A DNA stretch of 64,000 nt, taken from positions 3,887,501-3,951,500 of the forward strand of contig NZ_CP108581.1 of the NCBI RefSeq assembly GCF_036010665.1, in the 5' to 3' direction. Origin of the DNA: Microbispora sp. NBC_01189 (GTDB taxonomy: Bacteria; Actinomycetota; Actinomycetes; Streptosporangiales; Streptosporangiaceae). The translations under genes and the position numbers were made by a program. Below the pieces are notes generated by a model. It had not been told where the DNA came from. It saw nothing but the letters and a program-made list of their open reading frames with translations, and ran no database searches. Below are positions 1 through 7,525 of this stretch, in pieces; position 1 is the stretch's first letter; each line of letters begins with the position of its first letter.

Positions 1-470
1 GCCGCCCCTCCGCCCGCACCGTCCTCCTCAAGGGGTTCGACGAACGCGGGTTCGTCTTCTTCACCAACTACGAGTCTCGCAAGGGCCGCGACCTCGCCGA
101 GAACCCGCGGGCCTGTCTGCTGTTCCCCTGGCATCCCATCCGGCGGCAGGTCCGCGTGGAGGGCTCGGTCACCCGGATCTCGCGCGAGGACAGCGCGGCC
201 TACTTCCACTCCCGGCCGTACGGTTCGCGCATCGGCGCGTGGGCCTCCCGCCAGAGTGCCGTGGTGGAGTCGCGCGAGCGGCTCGACGCCCGCTACCGGG
301 AACTGGCCGAGCGCTGGCCCGAGGACCCGCCGATGCCGGACTTCTGGGGCGGCTTCCGGGTGGCGCCCGCGGAGGTCGAGTTCTGGCAGGGCCGGACCGA
401 CCGCATGCACGACCGGCTCCGCTACCGGCTGGCGCGCGGCTCCTGGGTCATGGAGCGCCTGGCCCCATGA
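1..470 (+). CDS. pdxH: Pyridoxamine 5'-phosphate oxidase, C-terminal part
   Basis: The gene enters from the left edge, so its start is missing; about 155 codons are visible, read from base 3. The product oxidises pyridoxamine or pyridoxine 5'-phosphate to pyridoxal phosphate with FMN in the cytosol. The visible part has the family signatures [13 protein letters not shown] and [14 protein letters not shown], which contact FMN and phosphate, and the C-terminal block VEFWQG..DRMHDR..Y with the final substrate-binding Arg residues and the -WVMERLAP end. About 130 bases separate it from the iron regulator on the same strand. The family call is firm from these motifs. Confidence 0.95.
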   Translation, partial: RPSARTVLLKGFDERGFVFFTNYESRKGRDLAENPRACLLFPWHPIRRQVRVEGSVTRISREDSAAYFHSRPYGSRIGAWASRQSAVVESRERLDARYRELAERWPEDPPMPDFWGGFRVAPAEVEFWQGRTDRMHDRLRYRLARGSWVMERLAP

Positions 471-604
471 CCCCGCGGCCGCCGACCGACCTCGGCAGGA
501 AGGAATCGCTGGGCTCCGATGTTTCCCATCCTGGGTCGCTTCCCCAATAGGGTCGGCTGCGAACGCGGGGGAGGTCGTAGCATCGTTGTAGTAGTGGAGG
601 AGCC

Positions 605-1309
605 TTGACCGCACACGGCCTGATCGACACGACGGAGATGTATCTCCGTACGATCTTCGAACTCGAAGAGGAAGGCATCGTGCCGCTCCGTGCCCGGATC
701 GCCGAACGCCTGCAGCAGAGCGGCCCGACGGTGAGCCAGACGGTGGCGCGGATGGAACGCGACGGCCTGGTCAAGGTGCAGGGGGACAGACACCTCAGCA
801 TGACCGACCTGGGCCGCACGCTCGCGATCCGGGTGATGCGCAAGCACCGGCTGGCGGAGTGCCTGCTGACCCAGGTGATCGGCATGCCCTGGGAGGAGGT
901 CCACATCGAGGCGTGCCGCTGGGAGCACGTGATGTCGGAGTCGGTGGAGACCCGGCTTGTCGGCCTGCTGCAGAACCCCCGGTTCTGCCCGCACGGCAAC
1001 CCGATCCCCGGTCTCGACGAGCTGGGGGTGCCCCAGCCCGGTTCGGCTGGAGATGAGATGGTGTCTCCCATGGTGACCCTCGCGGGTCCGACCGCCGTGT
1101 CCGTCGTCGTGCGGCGAATCAGCGAACAAGTGCAAAGCGATCCGGCTGTGATGCTTAAACTCAAGCAAGTTGGGATACAACCCGGACGCGAGGTCACGCT
1201 CGCGGCGAGCGACAACGGTGTACGGGTGACAGGTGATGGTGAGGTGGGCAGCGCGACCGCGGAGCTTCCGCGCGATGTGGCCTCTCACGTTTTCGTCACC
1301 AGACGATGA
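605..1309 (+). CDS. ideR: DtxR-family iron-dependent repressor (IdeR/DmdR type)
   Basis: The product is an Fe(II)-activated DNA-binding repressor of iron uptake and storage genes. The start is TTG at 605, five bases after a GTGGAGG ribosome-binding site; the second residues VDTTEMYLRT-like (here IDTTEMYLRT) match the family N-terminus. The winged helix lies at about residues 5-70 (ARIAERLQQSGPTVSQTVAR). The dimerisation and metal domain includes EACRWEHVMS with ligands C104, E107 and H108. An SH3-like FeoA domain occupies about 155-234, so this is the long three-domain form at 234 aa. It is transcribed alone before the signalling phosphatase. Regulation by iron is known for the family; no iron box was identified here. 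Confidence 0.93.
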   Translation: MTAHGLIDTTEMYLRTIFELEEEGIVPLRARIAERLQQSGPTVSQTVARMERDGLVKVQGDRHLSMTDLGRTLAIRVMRKHRLAECLLTQVIGMPWEEVHIEACRWEHVMSESVETRLVGLLQNPRFCPHGNPIPGLDELGVPQPGSAGDEMVSPMVTLAGPTAVSVVVRRISEQVQSDPAVMLKLKQVGIQPGREVTLAASDNGVRVTGDGEVGSATAELPRDVASHVFVTRR

Positions 1310-1429
1310 CGGAAAGAGTTGTGCCTGGTTGAATCCCGTAGGGAGTCCCTTCATTTCTCGCGACCCAGCCTTCGCAGGAGCGCCAGTGCCCGGCATAGCG
1401 AACCCGCCCGTTCAAGGGAAGGTCGTGGC

Positions 1430-3655
1430 ATGAGGCGCTGGGGAGACCTGTCACAGGACGCGGACGACCGCCTCACCGCCGGTTCCGTCCTGGACCACGC
1501 GGAGATGGCCGTGGTCGTGACCGACCGGTTCAGCAACGTCCTCTACTGGAACCCCTTCGCCGAGCGGTTGTTCGGCCGGGTGGGGGCGAATCCGGGCCGG
1601 GAGTCGCTGCGTACGCTCGGCATCTCCGAGCACGACCACCCGCTCGCGGCCGACCTCGCCAAGCAGGTGCTGCGGGGTGGCGTGTGGGAGGGCACCTTCG
1701 ACGTGGTCCGCGGCGACGGCACGCTGATCTACGTTCGGGCCCAGGCGGTGCCGCTGCGGCATCCGTCCGGCTCGATCACCGGCATCGTGATCACCGCACG
1801 CGAGGCGATGCGCAGCAACGAGCGCGAGAAGGACCGCTTCGGCCTGCTGGAGCGGATCGGCGAACGGCTGGCCGGCTCCCTCTACGTCGAGGAGACGCTC
1901 AACCGGGTCGCGGAGTCGCTCGTCCCGCAGTTCGCCGATCACTGCTTCATCGAGCTGGCCGAGGGCGACCGCCTGGTCCGCAAGGTCTCCACCCACGTGA
2001 GCGGCTGGACGCCGCCGCCGGGCTCCTGGCCGCCGGTGGGCGCGGAGATCGCCTACCCCCTCGGGCACTACGCCGACACCGCGCTGCGCCGCCAAGAAAC
2101 GATCATGGTCGAGGACTTCTCCCAGGTCAGCTATCCGGCGCCGAGTGAGGGCGAGGCTCGCCTGTGGGGTGAGATCGGGGTGACCTCCGCCATCGTCGCC
2201 CCCCTGTGCGTGCGCGGCGAGACGCTCGGGCTGATGTACCTGATCCTGTCCAACCTCACGAACCGGCACTCGCCCCACTACGACACCTTCGACCGCGACT
2301 TCGTCGGCGCCATCGCCACCCGCGTCGCGCTCGCCGTCGACAACGCGCTGCTGTTCGAGGAGGAACGGCACACCGCCGAGTCGTTCCAGAAGCACCTGCT
2401 CCCGCGTGTGCTGCCGTCGTTCGACGGGCTGGAGATCGCCCACCGCTACTTCCCCGCCGCCCCGCTCGCCACCCACGGCCAGGGCATCCAGACCCAGGTG
2501 GGCGGCGACTGGTACGACGTGATCCCGCTGTCGGCGGGCCGGGTCGGCATCGTGATCGGCGACGTCGAGGGCCGGGGGGCCAAGGCCGCGGCGGTCATGG
2601 GCCAGCTCAGGGCCGCGTTGCGGGCCTTCGCCCAGGACGACAAGCCGCCCGCCGACATCCTCGCCCGGCTGGACGAGTGGACCCGCGTGGTCGCGTCGCC
2701 GGAGCACGACGACTTCGGCGCCGACATCACCAACCCGCCGATCGTCACCTGCCAGTACATGGTGTACGACGCCTGGTCGAGGCAGCTGTGGTTCGCCAAC
2801 GCCGGGCACGCGCCGCCGCTGCTGCTCGTGGACGGCGAGGTCAGGGACCTGGAGATCACCGAGGTCGGCCAGCCGCTCGGGGTGCGGGCCAAGGGCATGC
2901 ACGCCGACCTGGTCTACAAGGAGGAGACCAGGATCCTGCCGGCCGGCGCGACCCTGCTGCTCTACACCGACGGCCTGGTCGACCGCAGGCCGCCGCGCGA
3001 CGCGGCCGCGGGTGTGTACGACGACGACGAGACGATGACGGTGCTCCGCGAGAAACTGGCCAAGTCCTCGGCGGAGTCCGTCGAGCGCATCGCCGACCTC
3101 GCGACCGGGGCCGTCCCGGGCGAGATCGACGACGACATGGCCATCCTCGTCGTCCGCGCCGCCGGCACAGAGCTGCAGTCGCAGGAGCGGACGTTCCCGG
3201 CGCAACCGATCATGGTGAGCGAGGCCCGGCGGATGGCGTCCGAGGCGTTCGAGGCGTGGCAGGTGCCCGAGGAGCGCGCGGAGCTGGCCTGCCTGCTCGT
3301 CTCCGAGGTCGTGACCAACGTGGTCCTGCACGCCGCGAGCGCCGGCGTGCCCCGCCGCGAGCTGGTGCTCGACGGCCCGCCGCTGCCGTTCGACGAGTCG
3401 TGGGACGTGCCGGGCTTCGAGGAGGAGATGGCCGGCGACAAGGAGTTCACCCTCCGGCTGCGCCGGGGCGGGGAGTCCGTCTGGGTGGAGGTCTTCGACC
3501 AGGACCTGCGCCTGCCACGCATCCGCAGCGCGGGGGAGAACGACGAGGGGGGCCGGGGCCTCTACCTCGTCGACCAGCTCGCCCGGCGCTGGGGTTCCCG
3601 TCCGACCCGTGAAGGCAAGGCGGTCTGGTTCGAGATCCCCATCGGCGGCCGGTAG
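1430..3655 (+). CDS. PAS-GAF-PP2C (SpoIIE-type) phosphatase with C-terminal HATPase domain
   Basis: This 741-aa protein looks like an anti-sigma-factor-antagonist phosphatase fused to a serine-kinase-like ATPase, typical of actinobacterial stress partner-switching. The order is PAS (about 20-125), GAF (about 150-310), PP2C/SpoIIE (about 330-570) and RsbW-like HATPase_c (about 590-735). PP2C metal motifs are visible: GGDWYDV near 358, GDVEGRG near 376, YTDGLVD near 510 and DDDMAI near 568. The HATPase N box is SEVVTNVVLHA near 625 and the G box is GGRGLYLVDQ near 707. I chose ATG 1430 because GGGAAGG lies just upstream; a longer GTG start at 1319 has no such site and adds an Arg/Ser-rich tail. 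No sigma factor or STAS gene is adjacent, so its partners are unknown. Sensory ligands are also unknown. Confidence 0.88.
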   Translation: MRRWGDLSQDADDRLTAGSVLDHAEMAVVVTDRFSNVLYWNPFAERLFGRVGANPGRESLRTLGISEHDHPLAADLAKQVLRGGVWEGTFDVVRGDGTLIYVRAQAVPLRHPSGSITGIVITAREAMRSNEREKDRFGLLERIGERLAGSLYVEETLNRVAESLVPQFADHCFIELAEGDRLVRKVSTHVSGWTPPPGSWPPVGAEIAYPLGHYADTALRRQETIMVEDFSQVSYPAPSEGEARLWGEIGVTSAIVAPLCVRGETLGLMYLILSNLTNRHSPHYDTFDRDFVGAIATRVALAVDNALLFEEERHTAESFQKHLLPRVLPSFDGLEIAHRYFPAAPLATHGQGIQTQVGGDWYDVIPLSAGRVGIVIGDVEGRGAKAAAVMGQLRAALRAFAQDDKPPADILARLDEWTRVVASPEHDDFGADITNPPIVTCQYMVYDAWSRQLWFANAGHAPPLLLVDGEVRDLEITEVGQPLGVRAKGMHADLVYKEETRILPAGATLLLYTDGLVDRRPPRDAAAGVYDDDETMTVLREKLAKSSAESVERIADLATGAVPGEIDDDMAILVVRAAGTELQSQERTFPAQPIMVSEARRMASEAFEAWQVPEERAELACLLVSEVVTNVVLHAASAGVPRRELVLDGPPLPFDESWDVPGFEEEMAGDKEFTLRLRRGGESVWVEVFDQDLRLPRIRSAGENDEGGRGLYLVDQLARRWGSRPTREGKAVWFEIPIGGR

Positions 3656-3697
3656 CTTGACGCGCGCGGGCGCGGAAAGACGCGCATACTGATCGTC

Positions 3698-3859
3698 ATG
3701 GACCCCGGACTCATCCTTCTGGTCTTCCTGGCGTTCCTGTTCGCGTGGCTGCTGAACAAGGCGCGCCGGTTCTTCCGGCTGGGCACGGTGGCCTACGCGG
3801 GGGTGATGATCGTCTTCGTGCTGGTCATGCTGCTCCTGTGGGGCCAGCAGCACCGCTGA
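3698..3859 (+). CDS. Small two-helix membrane protein
   Basis: A 53-codon reading frame starts at ATG 3698 and ends with TGA at 3857-3859. It encodes two hydrophobic helices, at about residues 4-19 and 31-48, separated by a basic loop (KARRFF). The codon composition has the strong third-position G/C of real genes here. It lies 42 bases after the phosphatase gene on the same strand and overlaps the convergent TetR gene by 35 bases. No clear Shine-Dalgarno sequence is visible. No family is recognised; a cotranscribed small membrane protein is an inference. Confidence 0.55.
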   Translation: MDPGLILLVFLAFLFAWLLNKARRFFRLGTVAYAGVMIVFVLVMLLLWGQQHR

Positions 3860-4571
3860 CGCACGTCGCGGCGACTCCCTCCAGCAGGCAGGCCAGCCCG
3901 AACTCGAACCGCTCGCCGTGGGTCTGGTCCCGGGCCTCGACGACCCGGCGGGCGAACCGCGGGTAGGCGCCGCTCTCGATCACCTCGCGGATGTACGGGC
4001 CGACCCCCGCCCGCCACTGCTCCTCCGTCAGGCCGGTCCGGCGCTGCGCCTCGCGCTCGGCCACCTCGCGGGAGACGGCTCCCGCCAGGTAGTCGCCGAC
4101 GAGGGCGACGACGCCGGCCGCCAGCGTGATGTCGGAGGTCAGCTGCCCGGCGGCGGCGAGCGCGTGATCCATGTGGCGCAGGGAGTTCGGCCCGAGCGCG
4201 GGCCGGGTCGCCATCACCGCGCCGAGCCAGGGATGGCGCAGGAGCGTCTCCCGGTGCCCGCGCGCCATCGCCGCCAGGTCGGCCCGCCAGTCTCCGGTCA
4301 GCGGGGCGGGCTCCATCTCGCCCGCGATCGCGTCGACCATCAGCTCCAGCAGTTCGTCGCGCCCGGTCACGTACCGGTAGAGCGAGGTCGTGCCCGAGCC
4401 GAGCTCGGCGGCGACACGCCGCATGGAGAGCGCGTCGAGCCCCTCGGCGTCGGCCAGTGCGATCGACGCCTCGACGATCTGCCCGGCCGTCGGCGCCTGC
4501 CGCCGGGGCGTGGGCCGCTCCCGGCCCCACACCCGGCCCGGAAGTGAGCTCTCCGCACCCATGGCGTCCAT
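3825..4571 (-). CDS. TetR-family transcriptional regulator (TetR/AcrR, TetR_C type)
   Basis: This is a 248-aa regulator with an N-terminal helix-turn-helix at about 30-75 (IVEASIALADAEG, SMRRVAAELGSGTTSLYRYV) and a ligand-binding C-terminal domain rich in Ala and Leu. It is divergent from the FAD hydroxylase gene. The 65-bp gap is almost filled by a 43-bp inverted repeat, so it very probably represses both itself and the hydroxylase, released by an aromatic or antibiotic-like ligand. The start is taken at ATG 4571; ATG 4562 is an alternative three codons later. Neither has a good ribosome-binding site, as is common for short leaders. Upstream in-frame codons are rejected because they run through the operator. 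Confidence 0.88.
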   Translation of the reverse strand: MDAMGAESSLPGRVWGRERPTPRRQAPTAGQIVEASIALADAEGLDALSMRRVAAELGSGTTSLYRYVTGRDELLELMVDAIAGEMEPAPLTGDWRADLAAMARGHRETLLRHPWLGAVMATRPALGPNSLRHMDHALAAAGQLTSDITLAAGVVALVGDYLAGAVSREVAEREAQRRTGLTEEQWRAGVGPYIREVIESGAYPRFARRVVEARDQTHGERFEFGLACLLEGVAATCVSGAAGPTGAA

Positions 4572-4578
4572 CGTACCG

Positions 4579-4621
4579 GTATGGGTACAGTGTTCCCGAT
4601 AAGGGAACACTGTGCCCATAC
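4579..4621. promoter_or_regulatory. Long palindromic operator between tetR and the FAD hydroxylase
   Basis: The two 19-base arms, 4579-4597 and 4603-4621, are perfect reverse complements except one mismatch, around the spacer GATAA. The inner half-site is ACAGTGTTCCC and its complement GGGAACACTGT. The site lies 8 bases from the tetR start and 14 bases before the hydroxylase start, ideal for a TetR dimer or pair of dimers blocking both promoters. Binding by the neighbouring regulator is inferred. Confidence 0.8.
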
Positions 4622-4635
4622 AAAGAGGGGGAGCC

Positions 4636-6180
4636 ATGCGGACGACAGAGGTGCTGGTCGTGGGAGGCGGCTCGGTCGGGCTGGCCACAGCGGTCTTCCT
4701 GAGCCACCGCGGAGTGGGGACGCTGCTGGTGGAGCGCAACGAGGGCCCGCAGGAACACCCGCGCGCCACGGGGATCGGCGTCCGGACGGCGGAGGTGCTC
4801 CGCGAGGTCGGCCTGGCCGGCGCGGTGGACGCGGTCGCCCTCGACTGGTCGGCGGGAGCCCTGGGCAGGGTCCGGGCGCGGACCCTGGCCGACCTGGCGG
4901 AGACCGCCCCGCCCGCGCCCGCCGTCCCCCGGCAGGCGCCCTACAGCCCCGCCGCGTTACGCGGCCCCTGCCCGCAGAACCGGCTCGACCCCGTGCTGCT
5001 GGCCGCCGCCCGCGAGCGCGGCGCGACCGTGTCGTACGGCACCGGGCTGGTCTCGTTCACCCAGGACGAGGAGGGCGTCACGGCCGTGCTGTCCACGGGA
5101 GAGCGGGTGCGGGCCCGCTACCTGGTGGCGGCCGACGGCGTCCGCAGCGGGGTCCGGGCCGCGCTGGGCATCGGCCTGACCGGTCCGGGTGCGCTCACGG
5201 AACCGGGGCAGAACATCCTGTTCCGGGCCGACCTGCGGGAACTGGTCCGCGGACGGCGCTTCGTGGCCTGTGAGATCACCGATCCGGCCGCACCGGGCAT
5301 GCTCGTCACGATCGACGGCGAGAAGGAGTGGGTGTTCCTCACCGGGCTCGACCGGGAGCCGGCCCCCGCGCTGATCCGCGCCGCGACCGGCGTGCCGGAC
5401 CTGGAGGTGGAGATCCTCAGCACGCTGGTCTGGCGGGCGCGGGCCCAGGTCGCGGAGCGGTTCGCGCGGGGGCGGGTGTTCCTGGCCGGGGACGCCGCGC
5501 ACGCCGTGCCGCCGCTCGGCGCCTTCGGCCTCAACACGGGTGTCGCCGACGGGCACAACCTGGCCTGGAAGCTGGCCCTCGTACTCCGCGGTGAGGCCGG
5601 TCCCGCGCTGCTCGGCACCTACGACGCCGAACGCCGGCCGGTGGCGTCGCTCACCATGGAGCAGGCGCTGGTGCGGATGTCCGATCCCGCCCTGCACTGG
5701 GGCCACGGCCCCGCCGCCGCCGAGGCCAGGGCGCGGGCGGGCGCTCTCAACGCCCCGGTCGTCCACCTCGGCCAGCGGTACGTCTCCGCGGCCGTGATCG
5801 ATCCGCGGCCCGAACCGCCCTCGGCCGAGGACGTCGTCGCCTGCCTCGACGGTTCCCCCGGCTCCCGGATGCCGCACGCCTGGGTGACCGAGGGCGTGTC
5901 CACCCTCGACCTCGTACGGTCGCGGTTCACCGTCTTCACCAGGCGGCCCGTCTTCACCAGGCGGCCCGGCGGAGACCGCGACGAGGCGGGCGGCGCCGCC
6001 TGGGCGGACGCGGCGGCCCGGCTCGGCCTGGACGCCCACGCCGTCGACCTGGCCGAGATCCCGCCGGGCGGCGCCCTCTTGGTGCGCCCGGACGGGTACG
6101 TCGCCTGGCGGGCCGAAGGCGGCCCCGAACGGCTCGGCGGCGTGCTCGACCGCCTGCTGGCCCGGGGACGGGACGGCTAG
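4636..6180 (+). CDS. FAD-dependent monooxygenase, aromatic hydroxylase (PheA/TfdB family)
   Basis: A 514-aa class A flavin hydroxylase that uses NAD(P)H and O2 to hydroxylate an aromatic ring, in phenolic catabolism, polyketide tailoring or antibiotic inactivation (Rox-like). The dinucleotide motif is VVGGGSVGLATA at the N-terminus, the DG motif is AADGVRSGVRA near 165, and the FAD-ribityl GD motif is FLAGDAAHAVPPLGAFG near 281. A thioredoxin-like C-terminal domain follows after about 420. The start is ATG 4636 with GAGGGGGAG just upstream; GTG 4612 would lie inside the operator. Its stop overlaps the convergent dehydrogenase stop by two bases. An exact 18-bp tandem duplication at 5932-5967 adds an FTRRPV repeat in the C-terminal domain. 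The substrate cannot be read from sequence. Confidence 0.88.
   Translation: MRTTEVLVVGGGSVGLATAVFLSHRGVGTLLVERNEGPQEHPRATGIGVRTAEVLREVGLAGAVDAVALDWSAGALGRVRARTLADLAETAPPAPAVPRQAPYSPAALRGPCPQNRLDPVLLAAARERGATVSYGTGLVSFTQDEEGVTAVLSTGERVRARYLVAADGVRSGVRAALGIGLTGPGALTEPGQNILFRADLRELVRGRRFVACEITDPAAPGMLVTIDGEKEWVFLTGLDREPAPALIRAATGVPDLEVEILSTLVWRARAQVAERFARGRVFLAGDAAHAVPPLGAFGLNTGVADGHNLAWKLALVLRGEAGPALLGTYDAERRPVASLTMEQALVRMSDPALHWGHGPAAAEARARAGALNAPVVHLGQRYVSAAVIDPRPEPPSAEDVVACLDGSPGSRMPHAWVTEGVSTLDLVRSRFTVFTRRPVFTRRPGGDRDEAGGAAWADAAARLGLDAHAVDLAEIPPGGALLVRPDGYVAWRAEGGPERLGGVLDRLLARGRDG
5932..5967 (+). repeat. Exact 18-bp tandem duplication inside the FAD hydroxylase gene
   Basis: Two identical 18-bp units (5932-5949 and 5950-5967), each starting GTCTTCACC and ending GGCGGCCC, preserve the frame and give two copies of VFTRRP. 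It lies in a variable linker of the C-terminal domain. Confidence 0.95.
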
Positions 6181-7322
6181 AAGCCGAACGACCTGCCGAT
6201 GATCTCCTTCATGATCTCGGTGGTGCCGCCGTAGATCGTCTGGACGCGGCTGTCCAGCCACGCCTTCGCGACCGGATACTCCAGCATGTAGCCGTAGCCG
6301 CCGTGCAGCTGGACGCACCGGTCGACGACCCTGTTCTGCAGTTCGGTCGTCCACCACTTGGCCTTGGCCGCGTCCACCGCCGTGAGCTCCCCGGCGTTGA
6401 GCGCGCGTACGCACTTGTCCACGTAGTGGCGGGCGATCTCGACCTCGGTGGCGAGCTCGGCCAGCAGGAACCGGGTGTTCTGGAACTTGCCGAGGTTCCG
6501 GCCGAAGGCCGTACGGTCGCGGCAGTACTCGATCGTCTCCTCCAGGACGGTCTCCGCCGCCGCCACGGCCGCGACCGCGATCGACAACCGCTCCTGCGGC
6601 AGATTGTTCATCAGCTGGAAGAACCCCTGGCCCTCCTCGTCGCCGAGGAGGTTGGCCACCGGCACCTGGACGTTCTGGAAGAACAGCTCGGCCGTGTCCT
6701 GGGCGTGCATGCCGACCTTCTCCAGGTTGCGGCCGCGGGTGAAGCCCTCCATGCCGCGCTCCAGCATCAGCAGCGACGTGCCGCGGGCGCCCGCCGAGGG
6801 GTCGGTCTTGACGACGACCACGACGAGATCGGAGTTGATGCCATTGGTGATGAAGGTCTTCTGCCCGTTCACCACGTAGTGGTCGCCCTCGCGGACGGCG
6901 GTGGTGCGGATGCCCTGCAGGTCGCTGCCGGCTCCCGGCTCGGTCATCCCGATGGCCGTGATCAGCTCGCCGGACGCGAAGCCCGGCAGCCACCGCTGCT
7001 TCTGCTCGTCGTTCGTGAGATCGACCAGGTACGGCGCCATGATGTCGTTGTGCAGGCCGAAGCCCAGGCCCGACGCGCCGACGCGGATGATCTCCTCCAC
7101 GATCACCGTGTTGTAGCGGAAGTCGGAGATGCCCGAGCCGCCGTACTCCTCTGGTATCGAGAAGCCGAACATGCCCAGCTCTCCCGCCTTCTTCCACACC
7201 TCGCGGGGGACGATGCCGTCCTTCTCCCACTGCGCGTGGTGAGGGACGACCTCGCGGGCCAGGAACTCACGGACGGTCTCACGGAAGAGGTCGTGCTCCT
7301 CGTCGAAGAGGTCTCGCCGCAT
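6177..7322 (-). CDS. Acyl-CoA dehydrogenase, long-chain (LCAD-like) type
   Basis: A 381-aa flavoenzyme that oxidises acyl-CoA to trans-2-enoyl-CoA, passing electrons to ETF. It has the FAD-binding IGMTEPGAGSDLQG, the DLVVVVVKTDP region, and a C-terminal helix with RVQTIYGGTTEIMKEI. In short- and medium-chain enzymes the catalytic Glu sits in IYEGT; here it is Gly. As in LCAD and isovaleryl-CoA dehydrogenase, the base is probably the Glu of NLPQERLSIA. I prefer ATG 7322 (MRRDLFDEEHDLF) over 7358 because a 19-bp palindrome overlaps the upstream ATG. It is convergent with the hydroxylase and divergent from the surface-protein locus. Confidence 0.9.
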   Translation of the reverse strand: MRRDLFDEEHDLFRETVREFLAREVVPHHAQWEKDGIVPREVWKKAGELGMFGFSIPEEYGGSGISDFRYNTVIVEEIIRVGASGLGFGLHNDIMAPYLVDLTNDEQKQRWLPGFASGELITAIGMTEPGAGSDLQGIRTTAVREGDHYVVNGQKTFITNGINSDLVVVVVKTDPSAGARGTSLLMLERGMEGFTRGRNLEKVGMHAQDTAELFFQNVQVPVANLLGDEEGQGFFQLMNNLPQERLSIAVAAVAAAETVLEETIEYCRDRTAFGRNLGKFQNTRFLLAELATEVEIARHYVDKCVRALNAGELTAVDAAKAKWWTTELQNRVVDRCVQLHGGYGYMLEYPVAKAWLDSRVQTIYGGTTEIMKEIIGRSFGF

Positions 7323-7356
7323 CAGGTACGCCTCCGGGGCAGGAACGGTCTGCGGC

Positions 7357-7375
7357 ACCAGAATACAATTCTGGT
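7357..7375. promoter_or_regulatory. Palindromic putative operator of the acyl-CoA dehydrogenase
   Basis: The arms ACCAGAAT and ATTCTGGT are exact reverse complements around ACA. The site lies 35 bases upstream of the dehydrogenase start chosen here, where a TetR- or FadR-type fatty-acid regulator would sit. The regulator is unknown. Confidence 0.5.
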
Positions 7376-7525
7376 CGGGCCCCGGTCGATCGGCTCCTCC
7401 TTCAACGGCGGGTCACAACTCCGACACCATCGCCATAACGACCCCTTTTGACCACTTCCGTACCTCTAAGATCTAGCTCGCGTTTGCTGTAGGCCCGCCA
7501 GGGCGCGGACCTGTGATCGGAGTAT

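Noticed and set aside
1319-1429. N-terminal 37-residue extension of the phosphatase from GTG 1319
   Set aside because: It is Arg/Ser-rich without similarity to the PAS domain; ATG 1430 has a ribosome-binding site.
7323-7358. Upstream start ATG 7358 for the acyl-CoA dehydrogenase
   Set aside because: A 19-bp palindrome overlaps this ATG and the extra residues do not match the family N-terminus.
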